A DNA stretch of 53,534 nucleotides, taken from NCBI GenBank assembly GCA_038253325.1, contig JBBSHE010000021.1, positions 1 to 53,534 on the forward strand. The letters run 5' to 3'. This document shows, piece by piece, positions 1 to 8,976 of the stretch. The DNA comes from JBBSHE01 sp038253325. GTDB taxonomy: Bacteria > Actinomycetota > Actinomycetes > Propionibacteriales > Nocardioidaceae. Every line of letters begins with the position of its first letter. The first letter of the stretch is position 1. The notes beneath the pieces are model-generated. The model searched no databases. It was not told the origin of the DNA and saw only the letters and a program-made list of their open reading frames with translations. The position numbers were made by a program, and so were the translations under genes.

Positions 1-115
1 CCCCAACCTGGCGCGTCCCGGGGGGCGGGGGGGTTTCTATTGGGGGTCACTTGTGCCGCGCGGCCCCCGCGGTGGGTTTTCGGGCGCAGGGGGGGGGTCC
101 CCGCCCCCCACGACC
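1..115. other. Homopolymer-rich window edge, probably low-quality sequence
   Basis: The first ~115 bases contain repeated G runs of 5-9 bases and C runs of 4-6 bases, and the coding frame of the gene entering from the right is lost exactly there. No other part of the window looks like this. It is best read as an error-prone contig end, not biology. Confidence 0.6.
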
Positions 116-396
116 CGACCTTGGAGGCTGACGTGCGTGTACCAGCCGTCGGCATCGAGCACGGTGAGGCTGACTCGCGGGTCCTCACGCAGGTAGTCGA
201 GACGCTTTCGACCCTCGTCCATGTTGACGAGGACGCGCCCGTCTTCCCACAGGTACCAGGTGGCCACCGAGACCGGTTGACCATCTGGCCGCACGGTGGT
301 GATGACGGCAGGGTTCGGCTTGGCCAGAAGGTCGGTGGTCGGGGCGGTCAGTGGTGGTTTCGGCATGCCATCCATCATGCCGCGGGTCCCGGCCAC
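37..396 (-). pseudogene. PPOX-class (F420-/FMN-binding split-barrel) protein, 3' end disrupted
   Basis: The first ~95 residues look like a small pyridoxamine 5'-phosphate oxidase-fold protein of the type annotated as PPOX-class F420-dependent oxidoreductase: LLAKPNPAVITTVRPDGQP (the strand that opens the barrel), then a VATWYLWEDGRVLVNMD core and an RLDYLREDPRVSLTVLD segment. Family members run about 130-150 residues. Here the frame degenerates after VSLQGRV into Gly/Pro-rich sequence read from homopolymer runs between about 37 and 110. I infer that the real gene continues and that the window edge contains miscalled bases or an assembly artefact. The start could be any of several Met codons near 363-396. 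An F420 role would fit the F420 genes at 11.4-13.4 kb, but the sequence does not prove cofactor choice. Confidence 0.7.
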
Positions 397-415
397 CGCA
401 TCAGACCGGGCGGTG

Positions 416-1738
416 TCAGCGGGCCCGGCAGTGGATGTGGCTGGTGTCGTCCTTGCGGATGTGGGCGAACAGCCGGCGCGCCTTGACGGCGTCCCAGATC
501 ACCGCCGATCCCGCCGACGTGGCAGCGCCGAGGCTCGAGTAGGGGACCACGCAGCGCTTCCCGGAGTTGATGTGTGCGACGGCCCACGCGAACCGGGTGA
601 GGGCGATCGGCCCCACATTGGTGCCGACCCGGATCGACTCCGCTCCGGAGAAGTTCACCTTCACGTAACGCCACGGGAGCACGACGGTCTGCCAGCTCGC
701 GGCCTTCTTTGCCGTCGCGTTCACAACTTCTCGCTGGTGCTCGGTGCGGATGATGTCACCGAGCGGGAACGCCCGCGAGCGGGAGTATCCCAGCGCGGTC
801 TTGCCGTCCGCATGCTGGCAGCCCTTCTTGACGTTGAGGTCGGCTTTCGGGTCGTCGATTGCCTGGTTCGGGCAGATGGTGATGCCGCCGACCGCGTCGA
901 CCAGCTTCACGAACCCGCCGAAGCCGATCTCGATGTAGTCGTCGACCCGGACACTGGTGTTCGCCTCGACCGTCTTCACGAGCAGCTTCGGTCCCCCGAT
1001 CGTGTACGCGGCATTGATCTTGCTCTGGCCGTACCCGGGGATGTTCACGAACGAGTCCCTCGGGATCGACAGCAGCAGGGTCGGACCACCACCGGACGGG
1101 ATGTGCAGCATCAAGATGGTGTCTGTTCGGCCGGTGTCGACCGTGACCCCGCCGGTTCCGAGGCGACGGTTCTGCGACGCCGTCAGCCCTTGCCGGCTGT
1201 CGGAGCCGACCAGCAGGTATGTCGTACCGGGTGTCTCGGGCGGACGGCTACTCGACGGCTCGGCGTCGACTTTCGTCACCTTGGTCCACGCCCACAACGG
1301 GATGACGACGAGAAACAGGACCCAGGCCACCAGGAGGGCGAGTACGACCCGCAGCCACCAGCGTCGTCGACGACGCGGACGGACTGGACCGCTGGGCACG
1401 GGAGGCGGCCGGGTTCCCGGCGGCGGGGCGTACCGCATCGGGCTGGGCGGCGCGGGTGTCCCACCACGAGGAGGCCCATCTGCTCGGAACACGCGGGTCG
1501 GCTCGGGCTCGCCAGCGGCGGCACCCGGCGCCGGTACGGCGCTGCTGCCATCGCGGCGGATCAGTTGAGTGGGCTCGTCGCCCGGCTGCTCGTCCCGCTG
1601 CTGCCCGGCACCGCGCTGCGCAACGCTCGGCTGCCCGGCACCGTGCTGGTCGTCGCCCGAAGGCCCATACAACCAGTCGTAGCGGGGGTCGTTCGGGTTC
1701 TGCTCGCCGGCCACTCCGCCGAGGTTACCCGGACCCAT
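416..1738 (-). CDS. LCP (LytR-CpsA-Psr) family glycopolymer transferase
   Basis: LCP proteins transfer lipid-linked glycopolymers onto peptidoglycan outside the membrane. The 440-residue product has a Pro/Gly-rich cytoplasmic tail (about 1-120), an Arg cluster and one membrane segment (about 128-152), then the LCP domain from about residue 171. Visible hallmarks are TYLLVGSDSR, GRTDTIL with its conserved Arg/Asp, LLSIPRDS and SKINAAY, followed by DAVGGI. These are the Arg/Asp residues that hold the polyprenyl pyrophosphate and metal in the family. The gene is divergent from a second LCP gene 60 bases away and sits beside glycosyltransferases, glf and an ABC glycan exporter, so attachment of that locus' polymer is the natural inference. 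The ATG at 1738 has only a weak ribosome-binding sequence. Confidence 0.92.
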   Translation of the reverse strand: MGPGNLGGVAGEQNPNDPRYDWLYGPSGDDQHGAGQPSVAQRGAGQQRDEQPGDEPTQLIRRDGSSAVPAPGAAAGEPEPTRVFRADGPPRGGTPAPPSPMRYAPPPGTRPPPVPSGPVRPRRRRRWWLRVVLALLVAWVLFLVVIPLWAWTKVTKVDAEPSSSRPPETPGTTYLLVGSDSRQGLTASQNRRLGTGGVTVDTGRTDTILMLHIPSGGGPTLLLSIPRDSFVNIPGYGQSKINAAYTIGGPKLLVKTVEANTSVRVDDYIEIGFGGFVKLVDAVGGITICPNQAIDDPKADLNVKKGCQHADGKTALGYSRSRAFPLGDIIRTEHQREVVNATAKKAASWQTVVLPWRYVKVNFSGAESIRVGTNVGPIALTRFAWAVAHINSGKRCVVPYSSLGAATSAGSAVIWDAVKARRLFAHIRKDDTSHIHCRAR

Positions 1739-1798
1739 ACCGCTCGGATTGGTCCGCCGTCGCTCGGCGTGGCCGCTGGCCTGTGACGGAAGTGACTG

Positions 1799-3220
1799 GT
1801 GATACTTGCCACCGTGTCGGCTACTTCCCCCCAGCTGCCGTCTCCCGGAACGGTCGGCATCGGCGACGGCAGGATCAGGTTCCGGCGAGCGGTGACGCTG
1901 CTCGCCATGACCGCCGTGATGCCCGGCTCCGCACAGCTCGCCGCCGGTGACAAGCGCGTCGGTCGCCTTGCCATCCGCTGCTGGATCCTGTCGATCATCG
2001 GGCTGCTGGCACTCGTCGCCGTCGGTCTCGCGTCGCGGACCGAGCTGGTCACGCTCTTCACCTCGCTGTGGTTCCTACGGCTGCTGCGGCTCGCGCTCGT
2101 CATCGCCGCGCTCGGGTTCGCGTACCTCATCATCGACGCCTGGCGGCTCAGCGAACCGATGCGGTTGTCACAGGGCCAGCGGCTGACGATGACCGGGCTC
2201 AACGGAGTCGTCTGCCTCGCGGTCACCGGCGCTCTGTTGTTCGCGAGCCACTACGTCGCGGTCCAGAAGGACTTCATCGCGAGGGTCTTCGGGTCGACCA
2301 CGGTCACCGCAGCCGAGCACGGGCGCTACAACGTGCTGCTGCTCGGCGGGGACGCCGGAGCAGATCGGGTCGGGTTGCGGCCCGACAGCATCACCGTTGC
2401 GAGCATCGACGCCGACACCGGTCGCACCGTCCTGTTCGGCCTGCCTCGCAACCTGCAGAACGTGCCCTTCCCCGACGGCACGGCGATGCACGCGGCGTTT
2501 CCGAACGGCTTCAACTGTGCGGGCTGCTACCTCAACGCGATCTACACCTCGGCCACGGACCACCCAGACCGGTTCCCCGGCGTCGCGGACCCGGGCATCG
2601 AGGCGACCAAGGAGGCGGTCGAGACCACGACGGGGCTGGACATCAACTACTACGTGATGATCGACCTGCGCGGCTTCCAGGACCTCGTCGACGCTCTGGG
2701 CGGCGTGACCGTCACCGTCAACGAGCGGCTCCCGATCGGAGGGATCGCGGCCCCCGTCACCGGCTATGTCGAGCCCGGGCGGCGGCACCTCGACGGCTAC
2801 CAGACTCTCTGGTTCGCCCGCAGCCGCACGACCTCGGACGACTACTCGCGAATGGCCCGGCAGAAGTGCGTCATGAACGCGATGCTGCACCAGCTCAACC
2901 CGGCCAAGGTGCTCACCAGGTTCAGCCAGATCGCCAAGGCCAGTGAGAAGGTGATCTCGACCTCGATCCCGGCCTCCGAGATCGGCAGGTTCGTCAGCCT
3001 GGCCGACAAGGCCAGGTCCAAGCCCGTGACGACCGTTTCGTTCGTGCCGCCCCGGATCAACGGCTACGACCCGGACTTCACCGAGATCCGGTCGATGGTG
3101 TCGTCGGCGATCAAGACGTCGGAAGCCAAGGACTCCGGCGGAAGCCAGCGCCACCGGCACCACAAGAGCAGAGACGTGTACGCCGCCAACGACAGCGCCA
3201 ACCTCGACAAGACCTGTTGA
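1799..3220 (+). CDS. LCP family protein with three N-terminal membrane segments
   Basis: A second LCP-type enzyme of 473 residues with a different layout. There are hydrophobic segments at about 61-78, 84-112 and 136-154, then the extracellular LCP core beginning near 177 (YNVLLLGGDAGADRVGLRPDS, LFGLPRN, LNAIYT, DALGGVTV). GLPRN replaces the more usual SIPRDS, and the usual Lys-Asn-Ala is partly replaced around two Cys (230, 233). The core therefore diverges from the neighbour LCP while keeping the Asp-Ser and Arg positions (RPDS, ARSRTTSDDYSR). The start chosen is GTG 1799; a GTG at 1814 is an alternative. The divergent pair likely serves the adjacent glycan locus. Two LCP paralogues with different polymer preference is an inference. 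Confidence 0.88.
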   Translation: MILATVSATSPQLPSPGTVGIGDGRIRFRRAVTLLAMTAVMPGSAQLAAGDKRVGRLAIRCWILSIIGLLALVAVGLASRTELVTLFTSLWFLRLLRLALVIAALGFAYLIIDAWRLSEPMRLSQGQRLTMTGLNGVVCLAVTGALLFASHYVAVQKDFIARVFGSTTVTAAEHGRYNVLLLGGDAGADRVGLRPDSITVASIDADTGRTVLFGLPRNLQNVPFPDGTAMHAAFPNGFNCAGCYLNAIYTSATDHPDRFPGVADPGIEATKEAVETTTGLDINYYVMIDLRGFQDLVDALGGVTVTVNERLPIGGIAAPVTGYVEPGRRHLDGYQTLWFARSRTTSDDYSRMARQKCVMNAMLHQLNPAKVLTRFSQIAKASEKVISTSIPASEIGRFVSLADKARSKPVTTVSFVPPRINGYDPDFTEIRSMVSSAIKTSEAKDSGGSQRHRHHKSRDVYAANDSANLDKTC

Positions 3221-3268
3221 CGTAGGGTCGGGACACGCCCACCACAAGAGCGCAGGAAGGCGGGTGCG

Positions 3269-4246
3269 GTGCCGACGGAGCACGTGGTCGCCGTGGTCGT
3301 GACGCACAACCGGCGTACGCTCCTCGCCGAGTCACTGGCGGCGCTTCGGGGACAGTCCCGACCTCCGGACGACATCGTCGTCGTCGACAATGCCTCGACG
3401 GACGGGACGGCGGACCTGCTTGCCGGGGCGGGCAACCTCGTCGTCGTCACGTCACGCGTCAATACGGGGGGAGCCGGTGGCTTCGCGATCGGGATCGACC
3501 GCGCGCTCGACCTCGGCGCCGACGCGATCTGGCTGATGGACGACGACACGGTCCCCGATTCGGACGCCCTGACCGCCTTACGCGACGTCCGCCGCCGATA
3601 TGTCCAACCCGGCGCACCTTCGGGTGTTCGAGAGCCGGTGGTGGTGGCGAGCCGAGTGGTGTGGGGCGGAGGCCCCGGTACACCCGACGAGAGGATGGGG
3701 CGCGACCATCCGATGAACACCCCCCGGGTCAAGCCAGGGGTGCGGGCTGCCGAGCGAGAAGCGGCCGAAGCGGTCGGGTGCTACCCCATCCGGTCGGCAT
3801 CGTTCGTGTCCGTGCTCGTCGACGCCGCCGCGGTTCGTGCCAGCGGTCTTCCGGTCGCCGACTACTTCTTGTGGAACGACGACTTCGAGTTCACGACCCG
3901 GCTGCTTCGCGGCCATGTCGGAGTGTGCTGTCCGTCCTCTCGGGTGGTCCACAAGACTGTGACGTTCGGCACAACCGACGTCGCGCCGGGGGAGCGGTTC
4001 TACTACGAAGTGCGCAACAAGACCTGGCTCTTCACCCGCTCATCCGGATTGTCTCCGGCCGAGAAGGTGGTGTACGCGGGCTCGACGGTGCGCCGGTGGG
4101 GGAGAGCCCTGGCCCGGTCCGACGACCGGCGGACACTGGTCCGGTGCCTGGCGACGGGTCTGCGCGACGGCCTTGTCCGCAGTCCCCGAGAGACCCGGTC
4201 CGTCATCTCCGAGGCGACCCGCGATCCCGGAGGCGAGCGTGGGTGA
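3269..4246 (+). CDS. GT2 glycosyltransferase, GlfT1-like
   Basis: A 325-residue inverting GT-A fold enzyme. It opens with VVVTHNRR and VVVDNASTDGT (nucleotide binding), has the RVNTGGAGGFA motif typical of GlfT1-like galactofuranosyl- and rhamnosyl-transferases, a metal/sugar-nucleotide DDD at residues 91-93 (LMDDDTVPD) and a WNDDFEF acceptor/base motif near 202-208. M. tuberculosis GlfT1 adds the first galactofuranose units to the lipid-linked linker; the same role here fits glf two genes downstream but is inferred. The GTG start at 3269 follows a purine-rich AGGAAGG about 10 bases upstream. The gene overlaps the next one by 8 bases, indicating translational coupling. Confidence 0.87.
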   Translation: MPTEHVVAVVVTHNRRTLLAESLAALRGQSRPPDDIVVVDNASTDGTADLLAGAGNLVVVTSRVNTGGAGGFAIGIDRALDLGADAIWLMDDDTVPDSDALTALRDVRRRYVQPGAPSGVREPVVVASRVVWGGGPGTPDERMGRDHPMNTPRVKPGVRAAEREAAEAVGCYPIRSASFVSVLVDAAAVRASGLPVADYFLWNDDFEFTTRLLRGHVGVCCPSSRVVHKTVTFGTTDVAPGERFYYEVRNKTWLFTRSSGLSPAEKVVYAGSTVRRWGRALARSDDRRTLVRCLATGLRDGLVRSPRETRSVISEATRDPGGERG

Positions 4247-5090
4247 GCGGTTCTCGTTGCTGATGAGTATCTGGGCCGGCGACCGGCCCGGCTTCCTCGA
4301 GGCTGCCTTCTCCTCGACCGTCGCGGAACAGACCCGCCGCCCCGACGACGTGGTGATCGTCCAGGACGGACCAATCGATGCGGACCTCAGCGGGTGCCTG
4401 CTTCGGCTGCTGGAGCAGAGCCCGGTGCGTACGCAACTGGTGGAGCTGAAAGCCAATGCAGGCTTGGGAATTGCGCTCGACCAGGGGATGGCGGCGTGTG
4501 CGCACGACATCGTCGCCCGGATGGACGCTGACGACATCTCACTCCCACATCGGTTCGAGACCCAGATTCCGCTGGTGGAGTCCGGAATCGACCTGGTCGG
4601 TTCGTCCCTGCTGGAGTTCGGCTCCGGCCCCGACGACATCGTAGGCCGGCGCGTCCCACCGCTCGACCAGGAGTCGATCGTGGCGTACTCCCGTTTCCAC
4701 CAGCCGTTCAACCATCCGACCGTCGTCTACCGCAGGCGCATGGTGGAACGCGTCGGCGGGTACCACGACCTGCCGATGCTCGAGGACTACCTCTTGTTCG
4801 CGAAGATGATCCAGGCCGGTGCAAGCGTCGCCAACGTCGCCGAGCCGCTCGTCTTGTACCGCGTCGGCGCGGGCGCGTACGCCCGCCGCGGCGGGGTCGC
4901 CGTGCTCCGTTCGGAGTGGCAGTTGCAGCTGCGGCTGCGCGACCTTGGATTTACCTCCCGCGGGCAGTTCTTGCGTAACATCGTGGTGCGGGGAGGATAC
5001 CGTTTGGTACCCGAGGGGGTACGCCGAGCCTCGTATCGGAAACTCATCGCGCGCACCGGCGAGCGCCGTGCGCACCGTCGGTCCCGGTGA
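4239..5090 (+). CDS. GT2 family glycosyltransferase
   Basis: A second GT2 enzyme, 283 residues from the chosen start. Motifs are LLMSIWAGDRP, VIVQDGP, NAGLGIALDQG and the DxD in ARMDADD, then a conserved MLEDYLLFAKM acceptor-side motif. No membrane segments are evident, so it should act at the cytoplasmic face on a lipid-linked acceptor. The frame is open further upstream, but GTG 4239 is preferred. A GGAGGCG Shine-Dalgarno lies immediately before it, the family homology starts there, and it overlaps the previous stop codon (4244-4246), as in a coupled operon. The sugar donor is unknown; UDP-Galf is plausible because glf follows. Confidence 0.85.
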   Translation: MGERFSLLMSIWAGDRPGFLEAAFSSTVAEQTRRPDDVVIVQDGPIDADLSGCLLRLLEQSPVRTQLVELKANAGLGIALDQGMAACAHDIVARMDADDISLPHRFETQIPLVESGIDLVGSSLLEFGSGPDDIVGRRVPPLDQESIVAYSRFHQPFNHPTVVYRRRMVERVGGYHDLPMLEDYLLFAKMIQAGASVANVAEPLVLYRVGAGAYARRGGVAVLRSEWQLQLRLRDLGFTSRGQFLRNIVVRGGYRLVPEGVRRASYRKLIARTGERRAHRRSR

Positions 5091-5129
5091 AGCCACCACC
5101 AGGCGCCGTGACCCGAACCAGGAGAACGT

Positions 5130-6305
5130 GTGGACGCCGATCTCGTCGTGGTCGGATCGGGCCTGTTCGGTCTGACCGTCGCCGAGCGCTGCGCGAACGA
5201 CCTCGGGCTCCGCGTGCTGGTGCTCGAACGCAGACATCACGTCGGCGGCAACGCGTACAGCGAGATCGAGCCGCAGACCGGCATCGAGGTGCACAAGTAC
5301 GGCGCGCACCTGTTCCACACGTCGAACGAGCGGGTCTGGGAGTACGTCAACCGATTCACCGCATTCACGGGCTACCAGCACCGGGTGTTCTCGCGCTACC
5401 AGGGCAGGGTCTATCCGATGCCGATCAACCTCGGCACGATTTGCGAGTACTTCGGTCGTTATCTGACGCCGGACGAGGCACGCGTTCTGGTGGCCGAGCA
5501 GGCCGGCGAGATCGCCACGTCGGAGGCGGCAAACCTCGAGGAGAAGGCCATCTCGTTGATCGGGCGACCGCTGTACGAGGCGTTCATCCGTGGATACACC
5601 GCCAAGCAGTGGCAGACCGACCCGACCAAGCTTCAACCGGAGATCATCAGTCGGTTGCCTGTCCGCTACAACTTCGACAACCGTTACTTCAATGACAAGT
5701 ACGAGGGTCTGCCGGTCGACGGTTACACCGCCTGGATGGAACGGATGGTCGACCACCCGCGGATCGAGGTTCGGCTTGAGACGGACTTCTTCGACCTCCG
5801 CGACGACGTGCTCGGCCGGGTGCCCGTTGTCTACACGGGTCCCATCGATGCGTACTTCGGCAACGCGGCCGGCGAGCTGTCTTGGCGTACCGTTGACCTC
5901 GAGCTCGAGGTCAAGAACGTCGGAGACTTCCAAGGCACATCGGTGATGAACTACGCGGACGAAGAAGTTCCGTTCACGCGCATCCACGAGTTCCGGCACT
6001 TCCATCCCGAGCGGAACTGGTACCCCAAGGATAAGACCGTGATCGTCCACGAGTACTCGCGCTTCGCGGAGTCCGGTGACGAGCCGTACTACCCGGTCAA
6101 CACGCCGGAGGACCGCGCGAAGCTGCTGAAGTACCGCCAGCTGGCGAGGTCGGAACCGGATGTGTTGTTCGGTGGCCGGCTGGGCACGTACAAGTACCTC
6201 GACATGCACATGGCGATCGGGTCGGCATTGTCGATGTACGACAACTTGCTACGACCCCACTTCGCCGACGGGACACAGATCGAGAGCGGAGGGATCGACG
6301 CATGA
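5130..6305 (+). CDS. glf: UDP-galactopyranose mutase
   Basis: This flavoenzyme interconverts UDP-galactopyranose and UDP-galactofuranose through a covalent flavin-sugar intermediate. The 391-residue length is normal for the bacterial enzyme. The N-terminus shows the FAD Rossmann motif LVVVGSGLFGLTVAE and the HHVGGNAY continuation. Further family signatures are HKYGAHLFHTSNERVW, FRHFHPE, KTVIVHEYSR and the C-terminal YLDMHMAIGSAL. The GTG start at 5130 follows an ACCAGGAGAA ribosome-binding region. The stop overlaps the ATG of the ABC permease gene by 4 bases. With galE on the opposite strand it supplies the activated galactofuranose for the two GT2 enzymes (inference from context). Confidence 0.96.
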   Translation: MDADLVVVGSGLFGLTVAERCANDLGLRVLVLERRHHVGGNAYSEIEPQTGIEVHKYGAHLFHTSNERVWEYVNRFTAFTGYQHRVFSRYQGRVYPMPINLGTICEYFGRYLTPDEARVLVAEQAGEIATSEAANLEEKAISLIGRPLYEAFIRGYTAKQWQTDPTKLQPEIISRLPVRYNFDNRYFNDKYEGLPVDGYTAWMERMVDHPRIEVRLETDFFDLRDDVLGRVPVVYTGPIDAYFGNAAGELSWRTVDLELEVKNVGDFQGTSVMNYADEEVPFTRIHEFRHFHPERNWYPKDKTVIVHEYSRFAESGDEPYYPVNTPEDRAKLLKYRQLARSEPDVLFGGRLGTYKYLDMHMAIGSALSMYDNLLRPHFADGTQIESGGIDA

Positions 6306-7195
6306 CGGCAACGGTGGGGCGTGTCGACGTCGAACCGGACCACCCGCACGGTCCGCTCGTCCACCCGGGTGCCCAGGGTGGTCTGCTGGAGGTCTTTCGC
6401 CGGCGTTACCTGCTCAAGCTGATCGTCAAGAAGGAGCTCAAGGTCCGCTACCAAGGCGGGCTGGTCGGACTGGCCTGGTCGTACGTCAAGCCTGCCGTGC
6501 GCTTCGTGATGTACTTCTGGGTGATCGGGCTGCTGCTCGGTAACCGGCTTCCCGGTCGCGCGCTGCACATCTTCTCGGCCCAGATCATGTTGACGTTCTT
6601 CACCGACGCGCTGACGAACGGTAGCCGGTCGGTCGTGAAGAACTCGTCGCTGGTGCGCAAGATCAACCTGCCCCGTGAGATGTTTCCGATCGCCTCGCTG
6701 GCGGTGTCCGCGTACCACCTGCTCCCGATGTACCTGATGCTTCTCATCGGGTGCTTCCTGGCGAACTGGAGTCCAGACCCGCACGCAGCGATTGCTGCGG
6801 CGCTTGCGCTGGCGATCATCTTCACGTGGGGAACCGCGGTCGCGCTCGTCTTCTCGGCCTGGAATGTGTTCTATCGCGACGTACAGAACTTCACCGACGT
6901 GATCCAGACGGTCATCATGTGGATGGTTCCGATGATCTACCCATGGAGCATCGTGGCCGATCGGCTGCACGGAGTCGTGATCGAGATCTACACCAACAAC
7001 CCGTTGACGTTGGCGATCTTGCTCAACCAGCGGGCGTTCTGGTTGACGAGCCTTTCCCCGGACCAGCGGGTCGGCACCATGCCGGCCCACTTGATCGAGC
7101 GTGGGGTGGTCGCACTGGTCATCGGCTTCGTCTTCGTGTGGTTGGCCCAGCGGTACTTCTCGCGGCTCGAGGGCCGGTTCGCGGAGGCGTTCTGA
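6302..7195 (+). CDS. Polysaccharide/glycolipid ABC exporter permease (Wzm/TagG type)
   Basis: This 297-residue polytopic protein belongs to the ABC-2 permease family that moves lipid-linked glycans to the outer leaflet. An amphipathic entry segment (YLLKLIVKKELKVRYQGGLV) precedes about six hydrophobic segments. FSAQIMLTFFTDAL, SSLVRKINLPREMFP and the YRDVQNFTDVIQ segment are typical of Wzm/TagG/RfbD-like permeases. Its partner ATPase begins one base after the stop. Position directly behind glf points to export of a galactofuranose-containing polymer, as with mycobacterial galactan export. That substrate is an inference. Confidence 0.93.
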   Translation: MTATVGRVDVEPDHPHGPLVHPGAQGGLLEVFRRRYLLKLIVKKELKVRYQGGLVGLAWSYVKPAVRFVMYFWVIGLLLGNRLPGRALHIFSAQIMLTFFTDALTNGSRSVVKNSSLVRKINLPREMFPIASLAVSAYHLLPMYLMLLIGCFLANWSPDPHAAIAAALALAIIFTWGTAVALVFSAWNVFYRDVQNFTDVIQTVIMWMVPMIYPWSIVADRLHGVVIEIYTNNPLTLAILLNQRAFWLTSLSPDQRVGTMPAHLIERGVVALVIGFVFVWLAQRYFSRLEGRFAEAF

Positions 7196-7196
7196 G

Positions 7197-7937
7197 ATGA
7201 CGACTGCCATCATCGTGGACGGCGTGTCCAAGGAGTTCCGGATCCGCCGGCAGAAGACGATCAAGGCGCTCACCGTCAACATGAGCAGAGGAGAACGTGC
7301 CCAGACCACGCGATTCCTCGCTCTCGACAACGTCAGCTTCTCCGTCGACGAGGGAGACTCCATCGGGCTGATGGGGCTCAACGGCAGCGGCAAGTCGACG
7401 CTGCTGAAGCTCGTCTCCGGCGTGATGACACCGGACGCCGGCTCCGTCCTCACCCGCGGCCGGATCGCCGGCCTGATCGAAGTCGGCGCGGGGATGACTC
7501 AGGACCTGACCGGCAGGGAGAACATCTTCCTGAACGGCGCGATCCTCGGGATGACGGAGCCCGAGATCAGGCGCAAGTTCGACGCCATCGTCGCCTTCTC
7601 GGAGGTCGAGGAGCTCCTCGACGGCAGCGTCCGCTACTACTCGTCCGGCCAGTACATGCGACTCGCGTTCGCGATCGCGGTCCACACGGACTGCAACATC
7701 TTCCTCATCGACGAGGTACTCGCCGTCGGGGACCAGCCGTTCAAGCGCAAGTGCCTGCGTAAGATCCGCGAGCTGCGCGAGGAGGGTCGCACCATGGTGT
7801 TCGTCAGTCACAACGCGACTCAGGTGATGAAGCTGTGCCGACGCGGCATCGTGCTGAAGAGGGGTGCACTGGCGTTCGACGGGGCGAGTGACGAGGCGGT
7901 GCGCTACCTCGGCTACGACGAGGTGGACGACGACTAG
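7197..7937 (+). CDS. Polysaccharide ABC exporter ATP-binding protein (Wzt/TagH type)
   Basis: The 246-residue nucleotide-binding subunit partners the preceding permease. It shows Walker A (GLNGSGKST), the Q-loop region, a signature loop of the export subfamily (YYSSGQYMRLAFA, which replaces LSGGQ), Walker B with the catalytic Glu (IFLIDEVLAVGD) and the switch His (FVSHNATQ). It lacks the extra C-terminal carbohydrate-binding domain of O-antigen Wzt proteins and so resembles TagH or mycobacterial RfbE cores. The ATG at 7197 overlaps the sequence right after the permease stop (TGAGATGA), consistent with stoichiometric translation. Confidence 0.95.
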   Translation: MTTAIIVDGVSKEFRIRRQKTIKALTVNMSRGERAQTTRFLALDNVSFSVDEGDSIGLMGLNGSGKSTLLKLVSGVMTPDAGSVLTRGRIAGLIEVGAGMTQDLTGRENIFLNGAILGMTEPEIRRKFDAIVAFSEVEELLDGSVRYYSSGQYMRLAFAIAVHTDCNIFLIDEVLAVGDQPFKRKCLRKIRELREEGRTMVFVSHNATQVMKLCRRGIVLKRGALAFDGASDEAVRYLGYDEVDDD

Positions 7938-7974
7938 CCACACCGACAGCGTAGGCCGATCGTCGTGGACGGGT

Positions 7975-8976
7975 TCACGTTGGAGCGACTGCGGGGTCGC
8001 CGTGCACGGGCGTCCAGGCCCGCCACGCCGAGTCGATCATCGCGTCGAGCTGATATGACGCGGTCCATCCCAGGACGTCGCGGATCCGTGAGACGTCAGC
8101 GACGAGCGCCGCGGGATCGCCGGGTCGACGACCCACGATCGTCGGACGTACGTCGTAGCCGGTGGACCGGCCGACCTGATCGAGCACCTCGATGACGGAG
8201 GCGCCGGTGCCGGTACCGACGTTGAACAGGTCGTACGACCGGTCATCGGTGGCGAGGTAGTCCAGCGCGATGAGGTGGGACTCAGCCAGGTCGAGGACGT
8301 GCACGTAGTCGCGGATGCACGTGCCGTCGGGGGTGGGGTAGTCGTCGCCGAATACGGCCGGTTGCTCGCCGTTCGTCAACGCCCGCAGCGCAATCGGAAT
8401 CAGGTTGAAGACACCCGGGTCGCCGAGCTCCGGCCAGCCCGAGCCTGCGACGTTGAAGTAGCGAAGTCCCACGGCACGCAGCCCCCATGCTTTCGCCGCA
8501 GCCCGCATCAACCACTCCGAGACCAGCTTGGTCTCGCCGTACGGGCTGATCGGGCTCGGCCCGATGTCCTCGCCCAGCAAACCCCCGTCCCGCAGGTTCG
8601 GCAGACCGTACGTCGCCGCGGAGGAGGAAAACATCATGGTGTCGGTGCCGGCGTTCTGCATCGCCTGCAACAAGTTTGCCATCCCGCCGACGTTCTGGTG
8701 GTAGTACCAGGCCGGGCGTTGCGAGGACTCTCCGACCTGCTTCTTCGCGGCGATGTGGATGATGGCGTCGACGTGATACTCGGCGAGCACGGCCTCCAGC
8801 TTCTCCACCGCCTCATCGCTGGAGAGTTCGATGTTGACCAGCGCTGCATCACCGACCCGCCCGGGAGTTCCCGTGCTGAGGTCGTCGACGACGACTACGG
8901 TGTCGCCGCGTTGGCGCAGCAGGCGCACGACGTGCGCACCGATGTAGCCGGCGCCGCCGGTAACAAGAACGATCAC
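7975..8976 (-). CDS. galE: UDP-glucose 4-epimerase
   Basis: This extended short-chain dehydrogenase interconverts UDP-glucose and UDP-galactose, feeding the UDP-Galp that glf isomerises. The N-terminal NAD site is VTGGAGYIGAHVV. The catalytic Ser is in MFSSSAATYG and the Tyr-x-x-x-Lys is in SPYGETKLVSE. RYFNVAGSG, PTPDGTCIRDYVHV and FNVGTGTGASV are GalE signatures. From GTG 8976 the product is 333 residues, the normal length. This start is favoured because the Rossmann motif begins at residue 4 and because it overlaps the stop of the upstream nucleotidyltransferase gene as GTGA (8973-8976). Confidence 0.95.
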   Translation of the reverse strand: MIVLVTGGAGYIGAHVVRLLRQRGDTVVVVDDLSTGTPGRVGDAALVNIELSSDEAVEKLEAVLAEYHVDAIIHIAAKKQVGESSQRPAWYYHQNVGGMANLLQAMQNAGTDTMMFSSSAATYGLPNLRDGGLLGEDIGPSPISPYGETKLVSEWLMRAAAKAWGLRAVGLRYFNVAGSGWPELGDPGVFNLIPIALRALTNGEQPAVFGDDYPTPDGTCIRDYVHVLDLAESHLIALDYLATDDRSYDLFNVGTGTGASVIEVLDQVGRSTGYDVRPTIVGRRPGDPAALVADVSRIRDVLGWTASYQLDAMIDSAWRAWTPVHGDPAVAPT

